Source: Lacipirellula limnantheis (GTDB lineage Bacteria > Planctomycetota > Planctomycetia > Pirellulales > Lacipirellulaceae). From it: 64,000 nucleotides of DNA. Within the stretch, counting starts at the first letter, position 1; each line of letters opens with the position of its first letter. Under the pieces are notes generated by a model that worked only from the letters and a program-made list of their open reading frames with translations, was not told the DNA's origin and did not search any database. Shown here one piece after another: positions 7,723 to 15,526 of the stretch. Location: contig NZ_CP036339.1 in the NCBI RefSeq assembly GCF_007746075.1, forward strand, positions 310,001 to 374,000. The letters run 5' to 3'. Position numbers and translations under genes: made by a program.

Positions 7723-8955
7723 ATGGCCAAGTCGGTCGTAGTTCTCTCGACGTTGGATACCAAAGGCCGCGAGACGGCGTTTCTCAAAGAGCAGATCGAG
7801 CACGACGGTTGTCGCGCGATCCTCTGCGACATCGGCGTCGTCGGTTCGCCGACGATCAAAGCCGACATCACCCGCGAGCAACTCGCCGAAGCGGGCGGCA
7901 CGCCGCTGGCTGAATTGCTGAAGGACGCCACCCGCGAGAAGGCCGCGCCGGTGATGGTCAAGGGCGCCGCCAAACTCATCGGCGAGATGATCAAGCAGGG
8001 CGAAGCCCACGCGGTGATCGGCCTGGGCGGCACGCAAGGGACTTCCAGCGCCACCGGCGTCATGCGGCAACTCCCCTACGGCTTCCCCAAGCTGATGGTC
8101 TCGACTTGCGCCGCCGGCGACACCTCCGCCTTCGTCGGCATCAAAGACATCATGATGATGTTCTCGGTCAGCGACATCCTCGGCCTCAATCCGTTCATGC
8201 GCAAAGTGCTGGCCAACGCTGCCGGCGCCGCCTGCGGCATGGCGAACATCGACGAGGAGAAGGTGGCCGCCAGCAACAAGCCGCTCATCGGCATGAGTAA
8301 CCTCGGCGTCCTCACCAAGGGCGCCGAGGTCGCCGTCGAGTATCTCGAATCAAAGGGCTACGAAGTGATCATGTTCCACGCCGTCGGCGCCGGCGGCCGG
8401 GCGATGGAGCAGATGATGCGCGAAGGCCTGATCACCGGCGTCTTCGACTACGCCATGGGCGAAATCAGCGACGAGCTCCACCACGCCCTCCGCGCGGGCG
8501 GCCCGGAACGCCTCACCGTCGCCGGCAAGCTCGGCCTGCCGCAAGTGCTCGTCCCCGGCGGCAGCGAGCACATCGGCCTCTTCCTCGCCGAAGAGCATGT
8601 GCTCCCCGAGAAGTACAAGAACCACATGAACACGTTCCACAGCCCGATCATCGCGGCGCCGCGGCTCAACCCCGACGAGCTGGTGGAAGTGGCCAAGGAA
8701 ATCGGCAAGCGGCTGCAATACACCAAGGGCGACGCGGTGATGATGCTCCCGCTGCGCGGCACGAGCCGTTACGGCGTCGAAGGCGGCCCGCTCCGCAATC
8801 CCGAGAGCGACAAGACCTATTACGCCGCGATCAAGGCGAGCCTGCCGAAGACGATTGAAGTGGTCGAAAAAGATCTCGGCCCCGAAGACCCCGCGTTCGT
8901 CAAAGAATGCTGCGACCGCCTCATCGGCTTGATCGAAGCCAAAAAGAAGAAGTAG
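7723..8955 (+). CDS. UPF0261 / Tm-1-like ATP-binding domain protein
   Basis: 410 residues, ATG at 7723 with aagga upstream. The opening KSVVVLSTLDTKGRETAFLK is the hallmark of the UPF0261/Tm-1 N-terminal family, and VIGLGGTQGTSSATGVMR and VSTCAAGDTSAFVG follow. In tomato the homologous domain binds ATP and blocks tobamovirus replication; in bacteria its metabolic role is not established. The partner TIM-barrel gene lies 137 bases upstream. The open frame extends upstream into the hairpin repeat, but those residues are repeat-encoded and not part of the protein. Confidence 0.93.
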   Translation: MAKSVVVLSTLDTKGRETAFLKEQIEHDGCRAILCDIGVVGSPTIKADITREQLAEAGGTPLAELLKDATREKAAPVMVKGAAKLIGEMIKQGEAHAVIGLGGTQGTSSATGVMRQLPYGFPKLMVSTCAAGDTSAFVGIKDIMMMFSVSDILGLNPFMRKVLANAAGAACGMANIDEEKVAASNKPLIGMSNLGVLTKGAEVAVEYLESKGYEVIMFHAVGAGGRAMEQMMREGLITGVFDYAMGEISDELHHALRAGGPERLTVAGKLGLPQVLVPGGSEHIGLFLAEEHVLPEKYKNHMNTFHSPIIAAPRLNPDELVEVAKEIGKRLQYTKGDAVMMLPLRGTSRYGVEGGPLRNPESDKTYYAAIKASLPKTIEVVEKDLGPEDPAFVKECCDRLIGLIEAKKKK

Positions 8956-8971
8956 CCACCCCGGCGTCCCT

Positions 8972-9002
8972 TAGCCCCCGGCTCTTCAAGCCGGGGGTGA
9001 CG
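8972..9002. repeat. short palindrome 'tagcccccggctcttcaagc'-type
   Basis: A stem of about nine bases, cccccggct/agccgggggt with a small loop, lies just after the UPF0261 gene and could act as a terminator although no T-run follows. A sister copy with two changes occurs at 42605-42631, so it is a dispersed repeat. Confidence 0.7.
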
Positions 9003-9056
9003 CAGCAGGCGTCGCCGTTACGTCGCGCCGTTAGGGCTCGCGTTGCAGCGTCGATT

Positions 9057-9413
9057 CTAAGAATCGCCCGGTTCGCGTCGTTTCACCCAAGCGTCGTAGG
9101 CATCTTTCCGCCACTTTTGCACTTCTTCTCTTGCACGATCAACGCTGCCCGGTCCGAAGCGGCCGTCGATGTGCTCTTTCATCGTGGTATTGTATCCATC
9201 TCGATATGCCAACAATCCTTCCCATTCGAAGCAACTCGTCACCACGACCTCCGCGTCAAAGCGATCACGAAAAAGCTTCTGGCAATAGTCGCCCCAAGTC
9301 CCGCGCACTCCCCAGAAAAATTGCAACCGACTCTCCTTGATATCGCTCACAGCGTCGGCGCACCCTTCTTCGTAGGTGTTCTGGTCTTCAAGATTGCGAC
9401 GCCAATACGCCAT
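9057..9413 (-). CDS. hypothetical protein
   Basis: 118 residues from an ATG at 9413, 15 bases downstream of the stop of the neighbouring exported protein gene on the same strand, so probably co-transcribed with it. The sequence is rich in Trp, Tyr and charged residues, has no signal peptide or membrane segment, and ends in a basic, Lys/Arg-rich helix (about residues 90-115). No family is recognised. Weak points are its small size and the lack of visible homology, but the spacing and strand support it. Confidence 0.6.
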   Translation of the reverse strand: MAYWRRNLEDQNTYEEGCADAVSDIKESRLQFFWGVRGTWGDYCQKLFRDRFDAEVVVTSCFEWEGLLAYRDGYNTTMKEHIDGRFGPGSVDRAREEVQKWRKDAYDAWVKRREPGDS

Positions 9414-9428
9414 CGTTCGGAGGTCCTG

Positions 9429-9980
9429 TTACTCTTCTTTCGCCGCTTCAATCACCCCGAAAAGATGCCCCCCATGGTCCGCGCCGGTCCAGAACCCGGC
9501 GTAGTGCCCGCGGTAAATCATCACCCGCGCCGTAAACGTCCCCAGCCCGGGGATCAGCATGTCGTCGACGCAGATGACCGGCGTGTCGCCCGCCCAGCGG
9601 ATCGGCAGCGTCAGCGGAATCGTGACGTCGTGATCGCCATAGCGGATGCGCGACTGGATGAGCCAATCGCCGCTTTCGAGACGCTTCACTTCGCCGAGTT
9701 CATAACGCTCTTCGGTCAACTTCCCGCCTCCGCCGTCGAGCTTATTTCCTTCACCCCCGCCCGTCACGGTGAAGTGCCCGACCATCGTCGCGCGGTTCAT
9801 CAGCTTCTCAAGATCTGCCACCTGCTCAGCCGTTGGTTCCGTAAGCTGCTGCTCCTCTTTGGCCGTCGCGGCTTGAGCCGCTTCGGCGGCGCTCACCCGC
9901 AACGCGGCGAACGACAACGACAAGATCGCAACAGCGGCCAGCAACAACGTGGCGCGAATGAAGTTAGGCAGCATGCGCAT
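9429..9980 (-). CDS. planctomycete conserved exported protein
   Basis: 183 residues with an N-terminal hydrophobic segment (about residues 8-30) followed by a charged linker. The rest is a compact beta-rich domain with TMVGHFTVTG, RIRYGDHDVTIPLTLPIRWA and IPGLGTFTARVMIYRGHYAG. I recognise this as a family widespread in planctomycetes, without known function; the glycine-rich strand pattern suggests a lipocalin-like or small barrel fold, which is inference. ATG codons at 9980 and 9974 are both possible. Confidence 0.82.
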   Translation of the reverse strand: MRMLPNFIRATLLLAAVAILSLSFAALRVSAAEAAQAATAKEEQQLTEPTAEQVADLEKLMNRATMVGHFTVTGGGEGNKLDGGGGKLTEERYELGEVKRLESGDWLIQSRIRYGDHDVTIPLTLPIRWAGDTPVICVDDMLIPGLGTFTARVMIYRGHYAGFWTGADHGGHLFGVIEAAKEE

Positions 9981-10107
9981 GGCACGGACTCCGATGGCGA
10001 GAAACGTCGTCGAGTGAAGGAACTCAAGTCGGTCCAATCTATCACGTCGCGCGAGCGCCGCGAAACCACGCCCATCGAGCACTCCCCCAACCTCGACCGC
10101 TCGCCCC

Positions 10108-10189
10108 TTAGCCGGACCGCCACGCGGTCCGGGCAGCCCCGCCAAGCGATTCCCCGCTTCAAACCCGGAGGGCGTGGCCCTCCGGCTAA
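10108..10189. repeat. paired GC-rich palindromes (copy 1)
   Basis: ttagccggaccgccacgcgg... (10108-10132) and its near complement ending ccctccggctaa (10165-10189) are each hairpins and also pair with each other at 21 of 25 positions. The same element is present at 37563-37643. Confidence 0.88.
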
Positions 10190-10327
10190 CCAGCAGCCCT
10201 ATTCAAAGCGAAAATCAAATCTAACAGCTTGATTTTGGCCACCAAGTCTGAAATAGTGAACTTCCGTATATACAGTCAGCTGCCGTTAGTAGGGCCTCGT
10301 TCACCCATGAGACCAATCGCACATCCC

Positions 10328-10531
10328 TTGGCCGAAGGCCTGTTGACACCGTAGCCTAGGGCAACGCCCTAGGAACTGGCATGCCTCGCGCTGCATTTTT
10401 GGCCGAAGGCCATACTCACTCTTTGGGGACCGAAAGCCAGCGTGAATATGGCCTTCAGCCAAAACGCCAGGAACATTGATCGCACCCCTAGGGCGTTGCC
10501 CTAGGCTACGGTGACGGAGGCCTTCGGCCAA
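10328..10531. repeat. 204-base nested imperfect palindrome
   Basis: Outer arms 10328-10373 and 10487-10531 pair through ttggccgaaggcc, ccgtagcctagggc and gcctaggg blocks. Inner arms 10396-10419 and 10442-10464 repeat the ttggccgaaggcc word. The cctagggcaacgccctagg stretch is itself a hairpin inside each outer arm. The result is a cruciform with side hairpins and no coding potential. Confidence 0.9.
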
Positions 10532-10679
10532 AAGCGTTGTGGGCGGCGATCACTGTGCGATACCCAACCACGTTCTTTGACAATTCGATTCGCTTCACGC
10601 CCACCGCTGCCATTCCGTCGGCAGTCGCGCTGCGCACCGCCTCGCTTCAACCAACGCGACTCGGGCGCGAGTCGAGCCA

Positions 10680-11092
10680 TGCGGCGACAATCAAAAATGC
10701 CAGCGACCGCGACATCTGTCGCCTTTGCTGTCGCGACAGAAGCGACAAAACGCCAGTGCGTCATCAGCGCAAGCGATGCCGCGGAAACGACTTACAGCCG
10801 TTGCATTCTGTCGCCTAAAATCGATATCGGTGCGAAGCAGCGTCGCGACAGCAGAACGTCACGACGGCAGGGCCGCCGTGACAGAGATATGTCGCGATCA
10901 CATGGCTCGGCGTGCGCGAGGCGACGCAATCTTTGTCGCGACAACTACAGGGCGACAGAATTCACGTTCACCGTCAGCGCAAGCGGCGAACGCCAAACGA
11001 CTTAACGGCGTTCGATTTCTGTCGCCAAAAATCGCCTTCGCGACAAAGCGCTGGTGGCGACAGAATTCGACGTCGCGACAGAATGCCGCCGA
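10680..11092. repeat. tgtcgcgaca-rich repeat region with two copies of a 39-base core
   Basis: This gene-free stretch contains many copies of tgtcgc and several tgtcgcgaca palindromes. Two diverged copies of a core of 38-39 bases, beginning aacgactta and running through ctgtcgcc and aaaatcg, lie at 10785-10822 and 10996-11034, each preceded by tcagcgcaagcg. A third copy is at 44856-44894. The density of one word suggests a binding-site array, a structured RNA or a decayed mobile element. Confidence 0.75.
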
Positions 11093-11094
11093 GC

Positions 11095-11670
11095 TTACCG
11101 CGTCACCGGATAATACCCGCCGCCGTTCATGAACTGCGAGCTATGACCGGTCGTCGGAATGCCTCCCGCGGGGCTCGTGACGGCGCCGCCGGCGCTCGCC
11201 TGACGGACAGTCGACCGCAGCGCGCGGTTCTCGTTCGCCTGCTCGCGGTTGACGTAGGTCTGGTCGATCGACGGCCGTACGAACATGTAGTAATTCGGCG
11301 TCGAGGTATCCGTCTCGACGTAATCGAGCCGCAGGTAAGGGCTGATCGTCGACGACGCGCGATAGCTGCTGAACGGTTTGCCCATGGGCTTGGTCTGTAC
11401 GGCCCGCGGCGGCGGCGGTTGCACCGACCGGCCCTGCGGAGCATACGCCGAGTTCTTCGCCCCGCCGAAAAAGTTGAGCGCCGGGTTGTTGCGTGCGGTC
11501 TTCCGCTCGAAGTTGGTCGTCTGCACGGCCGGCGGCGCCGTGACGCTGCTGACCTGCGAATAGCCCGCCGGTTCGAATCCCTCGTTGGGATAAGGCGACT
11601 GGGCCGAAACCGCGGCCGCTAGCGTGACGCTGCCGAGCATGGCGAAGAACGTAGCCGAGGAGGCGCGCAT
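11095..11670 (-). CDS. exported low-complexity protein (paralogue of 59674-60255)
   Basis: 191 residues with a signal peptide (about residues 1-23, ending VSAQ). The body is rich in Gln, Asn, Pro and Ser and has no recognised domain. A central KPFSSYRASSTISPYLRLDY block, a NYYMFVRP segment and a PTGHSSQFMNGGGYYP C-terminal tail are shared with the protein at 59674-60255. The conserved tail and spacing suggest a planctomycete exported family, possibly structural. No operon partner is evident; the stop abuts the tgtcgc repeat region. Confidence 0.8.
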   Translation of the reverse strand: MRASSATFFAMLGSVTLAAAVSAQSPYPNEGFEPAGYSQVSSVTAPPAVQTTNFERKTARNNPALNFFGGAKNSAYAPQGRSVQPPPPRAVQTKPMGKPFSSYRASSTISPYLRLDYVETDTSTPNYYMFVRPSIDQTYVNREQANENRALRSTVRQASAGGAVTSPAGGIPTTGHSSQFMNGGGYYPVTR

Positions 11671-11846
11671 GAGAAGCTCCTAAACCGGGCGGAACAGCAG
11701 CCGCAGCAGGCCCGATGGCCGCCAGCGAACATCGAGCCCGTTGATCGACGAATTGACAAGCAGCGGCGCGTCAGGGCGCGTCGCTGTTCGACTAATCGTC
11801 AAACTCCCCCTGGCCCCTTGCGTCGAAGTGGTAGAATGGCGGGCAA

Positions 11847-11924
11847 TGTCCGTTGTCATTGGTCCGTTGCTAGCTGATAGCAGCCCTCCCCAGCAACTGA
11901 CTACTGACAACGGACCACTGACAA
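11847..11924. repeat. tandem-word hairpin, period 7
   Basis: The left arm 11847-11876 (tgtccgt, tgtcatt, ggtccgt) and right arm 11891-11924 (caactga, ctactga, caacgga, ccactga) are heptamer runs that pair imperfectly; the best block matches 16 of 17 bases. It precedes the monooxygenase gene. Nothing else is seen between 11671 and 11971. Confidence 0.75.
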
Positions 11925-11971
11925 ACAACGAAAAGACAACACCATCACAACCAGCTCCGGAGCGCATTCAA

Positions 11972-12256
11972 ATGATCACTGTCGGCATGAACTACCACAC
12001 CCTCCCCGGCAAGCAGCACGACTTCGAGGAGAAGTTCGCCGCCGTCATCGGCGCCCTCAACGCGGCGCCGGGACACACCAGCTCGACCCTCTGGAAAGAC
12101 GTCGCCGACGACGCCTCGTACCTCATCACCAGCGAGTGGTCCGATGAAGAGGCGTTCAAGAGCTTCATCACGAGCGAAGCCTTCCGCAACGTCACCAGCT
12201 GGGGCAAAGAACAAATCCTCTCGGGGCGCCCGCAGCATAAGGTGTATAAGCACTAA
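11972..12256 (+). CDS. antibiotic biosynthesis monooxygenase (ABM)-domain protein
   Basis: 94 residues from an ATG at 11972. The size and pattern ITVGMNYHTLPGKQHDFEE, a central helix and a repeated strand, and SEWSDEEAFKSFITSEAF near the end match the dimeric ferredoxin-like ABM fold. Members range from heme-degrading and quinone-forming monooxygenases to proteins of unknown role, so the reaction is not predicted. It is monocistronic and converges with the rhamnulokinase gene. Confidence 0.88.
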   Translation: MITVGMNYHTLPGKQHDFEEKFAAVIGALNAAPGHTSSTLWKDVADDASYLITSEWSDEEAFKSFITSEAFRNVTSWGKEQILSGRPQHKVYKH

Positions 12257-12336
12257 GCCAAGCTTGCTGGCGCGCGTCGAACTTCGCTGATCCCCGCCGA
12301 CTGGCCGCGCTTTAGCGGCTCGAATCGCGAATTCGT

Positions 12337-13800
12337 TCAGTGCGTCGTCGGAGCGACGCTGCGCCAATTGCGGCTCTCGTCGGGAAGGTAATCTAGCAGC
12401 TTAACGCTCTGCCGAACGACCGCTCGCGCTTGAGCCACGTCGGCGATCGCTCCCGCCGCGATCGCTTGCATCAGCACGTTGCCGATTGCCGTTGCTTCCA
12501 TCGGCCCCGCGAGCACGGGGCGCTCGCAGGCGTCGGCCGTCATCTGGCAGAGCAAGCCGTTCTGCGAGCCGCCCCCCACGATGTGGATCTGGTCGATGCG
12601 GGCGCCGCGGAGGCGTTCGAGATGCTCGAGAACTTCGCGATACTTCAGCGCCAGCGATTCCAGCGCGCAGCGCACGATGGCGCCATGCGTCGCGGGCGCG
12701 GGTTGCCCCGCTTCCCGGCAGAGCGAAACAATCGCTGCGGGCATGTCCCGCGGAGCGAGCAGCCGCGGGTCGTCGACGTCGATCAACGACCGCAGCGGCT
12801 CGGCCTGCGCGGCAAGGTGCGCGAGTTGTTGCCAATCGTACGGGCGTCCTTCCATCCGCCAGATTCGCTGGCACTCCTGGACGAGCCAGAGGCCGCTGAT
12901 GTTCTTGAGTAGCCGGTTCGTTCCAGCGACGCCGGCTTCATTGGTGAAGTTCCAACGGTAAGCCTCTGCGGTCAGCACTGGCGCAGCTGCTTCAATTCCC
13001 ATCAGCGACCAGGTGCCGGAGCTGAGATAGCACCAGTTTTCGCCGGCCGCGGGAACGGCGAGTACGGCGCTCGCTGTGTCGTGCGATCCGGGAACGACGA
13101 CCTCGACGCCGGCCAATCCGGTCTCGGCGACGACCTCAGGCAACAGCGGGCCGAGCGACGTGCCGGGGGCGATCAGCCTGCCGAAGAGCTCCCGCGGCAG
13201 GTGCAGGCGGGCGATCAGATCGTCAGACCAGCCTTGGGTTCGCGGATCGTAGAGCTGCGTCGTCGACGCGATGGTCTGTTCGTTGGCGGCCACGCCGGTG
13301 AGCATCCAGTGGAACAGGTCAGGCATCATGAGCAGGCGACCGGCGCGGTCGAGCGGCGGCGAACCCAGACGTTGGGCCGCGCGCAGCTGATACAGCGTAT
13401 TGATCTCCATAAATTGGATGCCCGTCGCGGCGAAGATCTCCTCGCGAGGGACGACGGCGAACGTGCGCTCGAACTCTCCCTGCGTGCGCGAGTCGCGGTA
13501 GGCGACCGGCGCGGCCAGGAGCTCACCCCGCCGGTCGAGCAGCCCAAAGTCGACTCCCCAGGCGTCGACACCGACGCTGACGATGCGTTCGCCGTACGTC
13601 CCTTGGGCCTCGCGCAGGCCATGCAGGACGTTCGCCCAGAGATCGAACAGACGCCAATAGAGCCGTCCATGCATATTCACCGGGGCATGGTTAAAGCGGT
13701 GAACCTCCGCCATTTCCAGCACCTGCCCGTCGAGCAGCCCTGCCAGCACCCGACCGCCGGAGGCCCCCAAGTCGACGGCGAGAAAGACTTTCGACGGCAT
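12337..13800 (-). CDS. rhaB: rhamnulokinase
   Basis: 487 residues of the FGGY carbohydrate kinase family. The phosphate-binding DLGASGGR (residues 10-17), the DAWGVDFGLLD and GSHDTASAV motifs and the C-terminal IVGGGSQN motif fit RhaB, which phosphorylates L-rhamnulose to L-rhamnulose-1-phosphate in rhamnose catabolism. The cytoplasmic enzyme is full length. No rhamnose isomerase or aldolase gene is next to it here, so the pathway genes must lie elsewhere or this is a scattered copy. The ATG at 13800 starts directly before VFLAVDLG. Confidence 0.95.
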   Translation of the reverse strand: MPSKVFLAVDLGASGGRVLAGLLDGQVLEMAEVHRFNHAPVNMHGRLYWRLFDLWANVLHGLREAQGTYGERIVSVGVDAWGVDFGLLDRRGELLAAPVAYRDSRTQGEFERTFAVVPREEIFAATGIQFMEINTLYQLRAAQRLGSPPLDRAGRLLMMPDLFHWMLTGVAANEQTIASTTQLYDPRTQGWSDDLIARLHLPRELFGRLIAPGTSLGPLLPEVVAETGLAGVEVVVPGSHDTASAVLAVPAAGENWCYLSSGTWSLMGIEAAAPVLTAEAYRWNFTNEAGVAGTNRLLKNISGLWLVQECQRIWRMEGRPYDWQQLAHLAAQAEPLRSLIDVDDPRLLAPRDMPAAIVSLCREAGQPAPATHGAIVRCALESLALKYREVLEHLERLRGARIDQIHIVGGGSQNGLLCQMTADACERPVLAGPMEATAIGNVLMQAIAAGAIADVAQARAVVRQSVKLLDYLPDESRNWRSVAPTTH

Positions 13801-13963
13801 GGCGTTGAGTGCAGAGAGGAGCAGGCGTCGCTCCTAAGTCTAGCGATGTCAATTAGTTGTGTCGAATCAATCCGTTGGGTGCTTCGCGCGGCATCCGGAG
13901 TTGTCTTCCCAAAGTGAACAATCGGCCCGAACCTAGACGATAAACTGATTGTTGGAAATAATG

Positions 13964-13992
13964 TTGACTATACAGACCATATTTAATAAGAT
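13964..13992 (+). promoter_or_regulatory. candidate sigma-70 type promoter for cysH
   Basis: ttgact (13964-13969) and taagat (13987-13992) are separated by 17 bases in an AT-rich island that stands out from the GC-rich surroundings. Transcription would start near 13999, leaving a leader of about 95 bases before the preferred cysH ATG. The atacagaccatatttaat stretch inside the spacer is a possible site for the Rrf2-type regulator encoded downstream; this is inference. Confidence 0.45.
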
Positions 13993-14093
13993 TGGTGCCT
14001 GAGATGGGGAAACCCGCACTAGCCCGCCAGATTTGCGAGGGAACGGAGCCCGCGCCCCGCCCCAGCCTGAGGATTTACGCCCCGAGTGCCGAA

Positions 14094-14900
14094 ATGACCG
14101 CTGCTGCTAACGTCGTCCTTTCCGAATTTGCGCCGGTCGAGCAAGCCACGGCCGAGCCGGCGTTTCGTCAGTTGGATCCGACGCCGGAGTTATTGGCCGA
14201 GCTGGCTGACGCGAGTGAGCGGCTGGAAACGGCCCAGCCGGAGGAAATCATCGCCTGGGCGCACCATCGGTTCGCTCCCCATCTGACGATGGCGACCGCC
14301 TTTGGTCCCGAAGGGTGCGTCATTCTATCGATGCTCGCTAAGGTGGCTCCGGAGACTTATGTCTTCAATCTCGATACCGGTTACCAGTTTCAGGAAACGC
14401 TCGACCTCCGCGATAAAATCGCCCGGCTCTACGGCATCGAAGTCGACATGCTGCAGCCGGAACTGACGGTGCCGCAGTACGAAGCGTTCCATAACGGGCC
14501 GCTGTACAAGACCAATCCAAATCAGTGCTGCTTCGATCGGAAGATCAAGGTGCTGCGCGCCGCGGCGACGAAGCATCATGCCTGGATGAGCGGCATTCGG
14601 CGCGACCAAAGCACTGATCGCGCGCGGGCGGGGATCGTGGAGTGGGACAAGAAGTTCAACCTGGTGAAGATCAGTCCGCTGGCGAACTGGACAAAAAAAG
14701 ATGTTTGGAAACTAATTCTCGACGAAAACATTCCGTACAATCCATTACACGATCAAGGCTTCCCTAGCATCGGCTGCTGGCCCTGCACCCGCGCGGTCTC
14801 CGAAGGCGAAACCGACGAACGGGCCGGCCGTTGGAGCGGTACCGCCAAGACGGAGTGCGGGCTCCACACGCTCGAACAACAGGACGGCAGCGGCATCTAA
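14094..14900 (+). CDS. cysH: assimilatory adenylyl-sulfate (APS) reductase
   Basis: 268 residues from ATG 14094. The protein has the PAPS/APS reductase fold with a modified P-loop (TAFGPEGCVI). Paired cysteines NQCC (145-146) and CWPC (228-231) ligate a 4Fe-4S cluster and mark it as APS-type rather than PAPS-type. The catalytic cysteine is in TECGLH (Cys255). It reduces APS to sulfite with thioredoxin. Upstream in-frame starts at 13992 (TTG) and 14004 (ATG) would add up to 34 residues, but that stretch uses rare codons, has no family match and follows a candidate promoter. An Rrf2 regulator lies downstream; cysNC and cysD are nearby on the other strand. Confidence 0.93.
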   Translation: MTAAANVVLSEFAPVEQATAEPAFRQLDPTPELLAELADASERLETAQPEEIIAWAHHRFAPHLTMATAFGPEGCVILSMLAKVAPETYVFNLDTGYQFQETLDLRDKIARLYGIEVDMLQPELTVPQYEAFHNGPLYKTNPNQCCFDRKIKVLRAAATKHHAWMSGIRRDQSTDRARAGIVEWDKKFNLVKISPLANWTKKDVWKLILDENIPYNPLHDQGFPSIGCWPCTRAVSEGETDERAGRWSGTAKTECGLHTLEQQDGSGI

Positions 14901-14903
14901 GGT

Positions 14904-15003
14904 AAATGTCGAATGACGAAATCCGAATGACGAATGTCGGAAGCAACAAATTCGTCGCCTCGGGAATTCAATTCGTCATTCGTCATACAAGCATTCGTCA
15001 TTT
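14904..15003. repeat. tandem-word hairpin, period 7 (gaatgac word)
   Basis: The left arm 14904-14936 repeats gaatgac/gaaatcc and the right arm 14972-15003 repeats its complement (attcgtc). It fills the whole cysH-Rrf2 spacer, so open frames reading through it towards the Rrf2 gene are not real N-terminal extensions. Confidence 0.85.
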
Positions 15004-15010
15004 TCCCTCC

Positions 15011-15433
15011 ATGCTTTCCGCCAAATCACAATACGCCTGCCTCGCCATGCTGCAGCTCGCCCAGGATTATTCCTCAGGCGAGACGGCGCCAGTGCGGCGA
15101 ATTGCCGAGCGGCACGGGATTCCCGCGACGTTTCTCGTCCAGATTCTGCACGACCTGAAACGCGCCGGCTTAGCGGCAAGCACCCGTGGGGCGTCAGGCG
15201 GCTATCGGCTCAGCCGTCCGCCCAGCGAAATCACGCTCGCCGACGTCGTCGACGTTTTCGAAACCGCTGACGAGCCCGCCGAATGCGCTGCGGCCCAATC
15301 GCCCTGGGGACCGGCGCTGCACGAGGTCTGTTGCGAACTCACTCGCGCCCGGCACGAGCGGCTGCAGGCGGTCACCCTTGCCGAACTGCAAGAACGCTCC
15401 GCCGAAGCGGCGGGGGCGATGTTTTATATTTGA
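15011..15433 (+). CDS. Rrf2-family transcriptional regulator
   Basis: 140 residues. MLSAKSQYACLAMLQLA followed by a winged helix with VRRIAERHGIPATFLVQIL and STRGASGGYRLSRPP (wing) is the standard Rrf2 architecture. The family includes IscR (Fe-S), NsrR (NO) and CymR (cysteine metabolism). Three cysteines lie in the region where IscR has its ligands (one in PAEC and two in VCCEL), but the spacing differs from the IscR pattern. Position right after cysH points to control of sulfur assimilation, like CymR; that is inference. Confidence 0.9.
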   Translation: MLSAKSQYACLAMLQLAQDYSSGETAPVRRIAERHGIPATFLVQILHDLKRAGLAASTRGASGGYRLSRPPSEITLADVVDVFETADEPAECAAAQSPWGPALHEVCCELTRARHERLQAVTLAELQERSAEAAGAMFYI

Positions 15434-15443
15434 GGCTGCAAGC

Positions 15444-15472
15444 ATGGCTTGCAGCAATTGCCGCGCTTATAA
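15444..15472 (+). promoter_or_regulatory. candidate promoter for the toxin-antitoxin pair
   Basis: A perfect tataat (15467-15472) lies 55 bases before the antitoxin ATG. A weak -35-like tggctt (15444-15449) is 17 bases upstream. The gctgcaagcatggcttgcag palindrome (15434-15453) overlaps it and could be an operator. Confidence 0.4.
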
Positions 15473-15526
15473 TATCTTGTTGTCGCATCGCAATTAAGAT
15501 TGCCGCGGGATAGACATTGGAAATCC

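Noticed and set aside
8907..10232. 441-residue frame crossing the hypothetical genes at 9057-9980
   Set aside because: It runs antisense through two better-supported genes and the repeat region, and its sequence is low complexity.
14000..14090. Known riboswitch (TPP, cobalamin or SAM class) upstream of cysH
   Set aside because: Fragments resemble riboswitch boxes, but the full set of conserved boxes is not present for any class; only a candidate leader is claimed.
13992..14093. N-terminal extension of CysH (34 residues)
   Set aside because: The stretch uses rare codons, lacks family similarity and sits after the candidate promoter; an internal ATG at 14094 fits better.
14906..15010. N-terminal extension of the Rrf2 protein read through the hairpin
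   Set aside because: Residues would come from the gaatgac word repeat; the family starts at MLSAKSQYACLAML.
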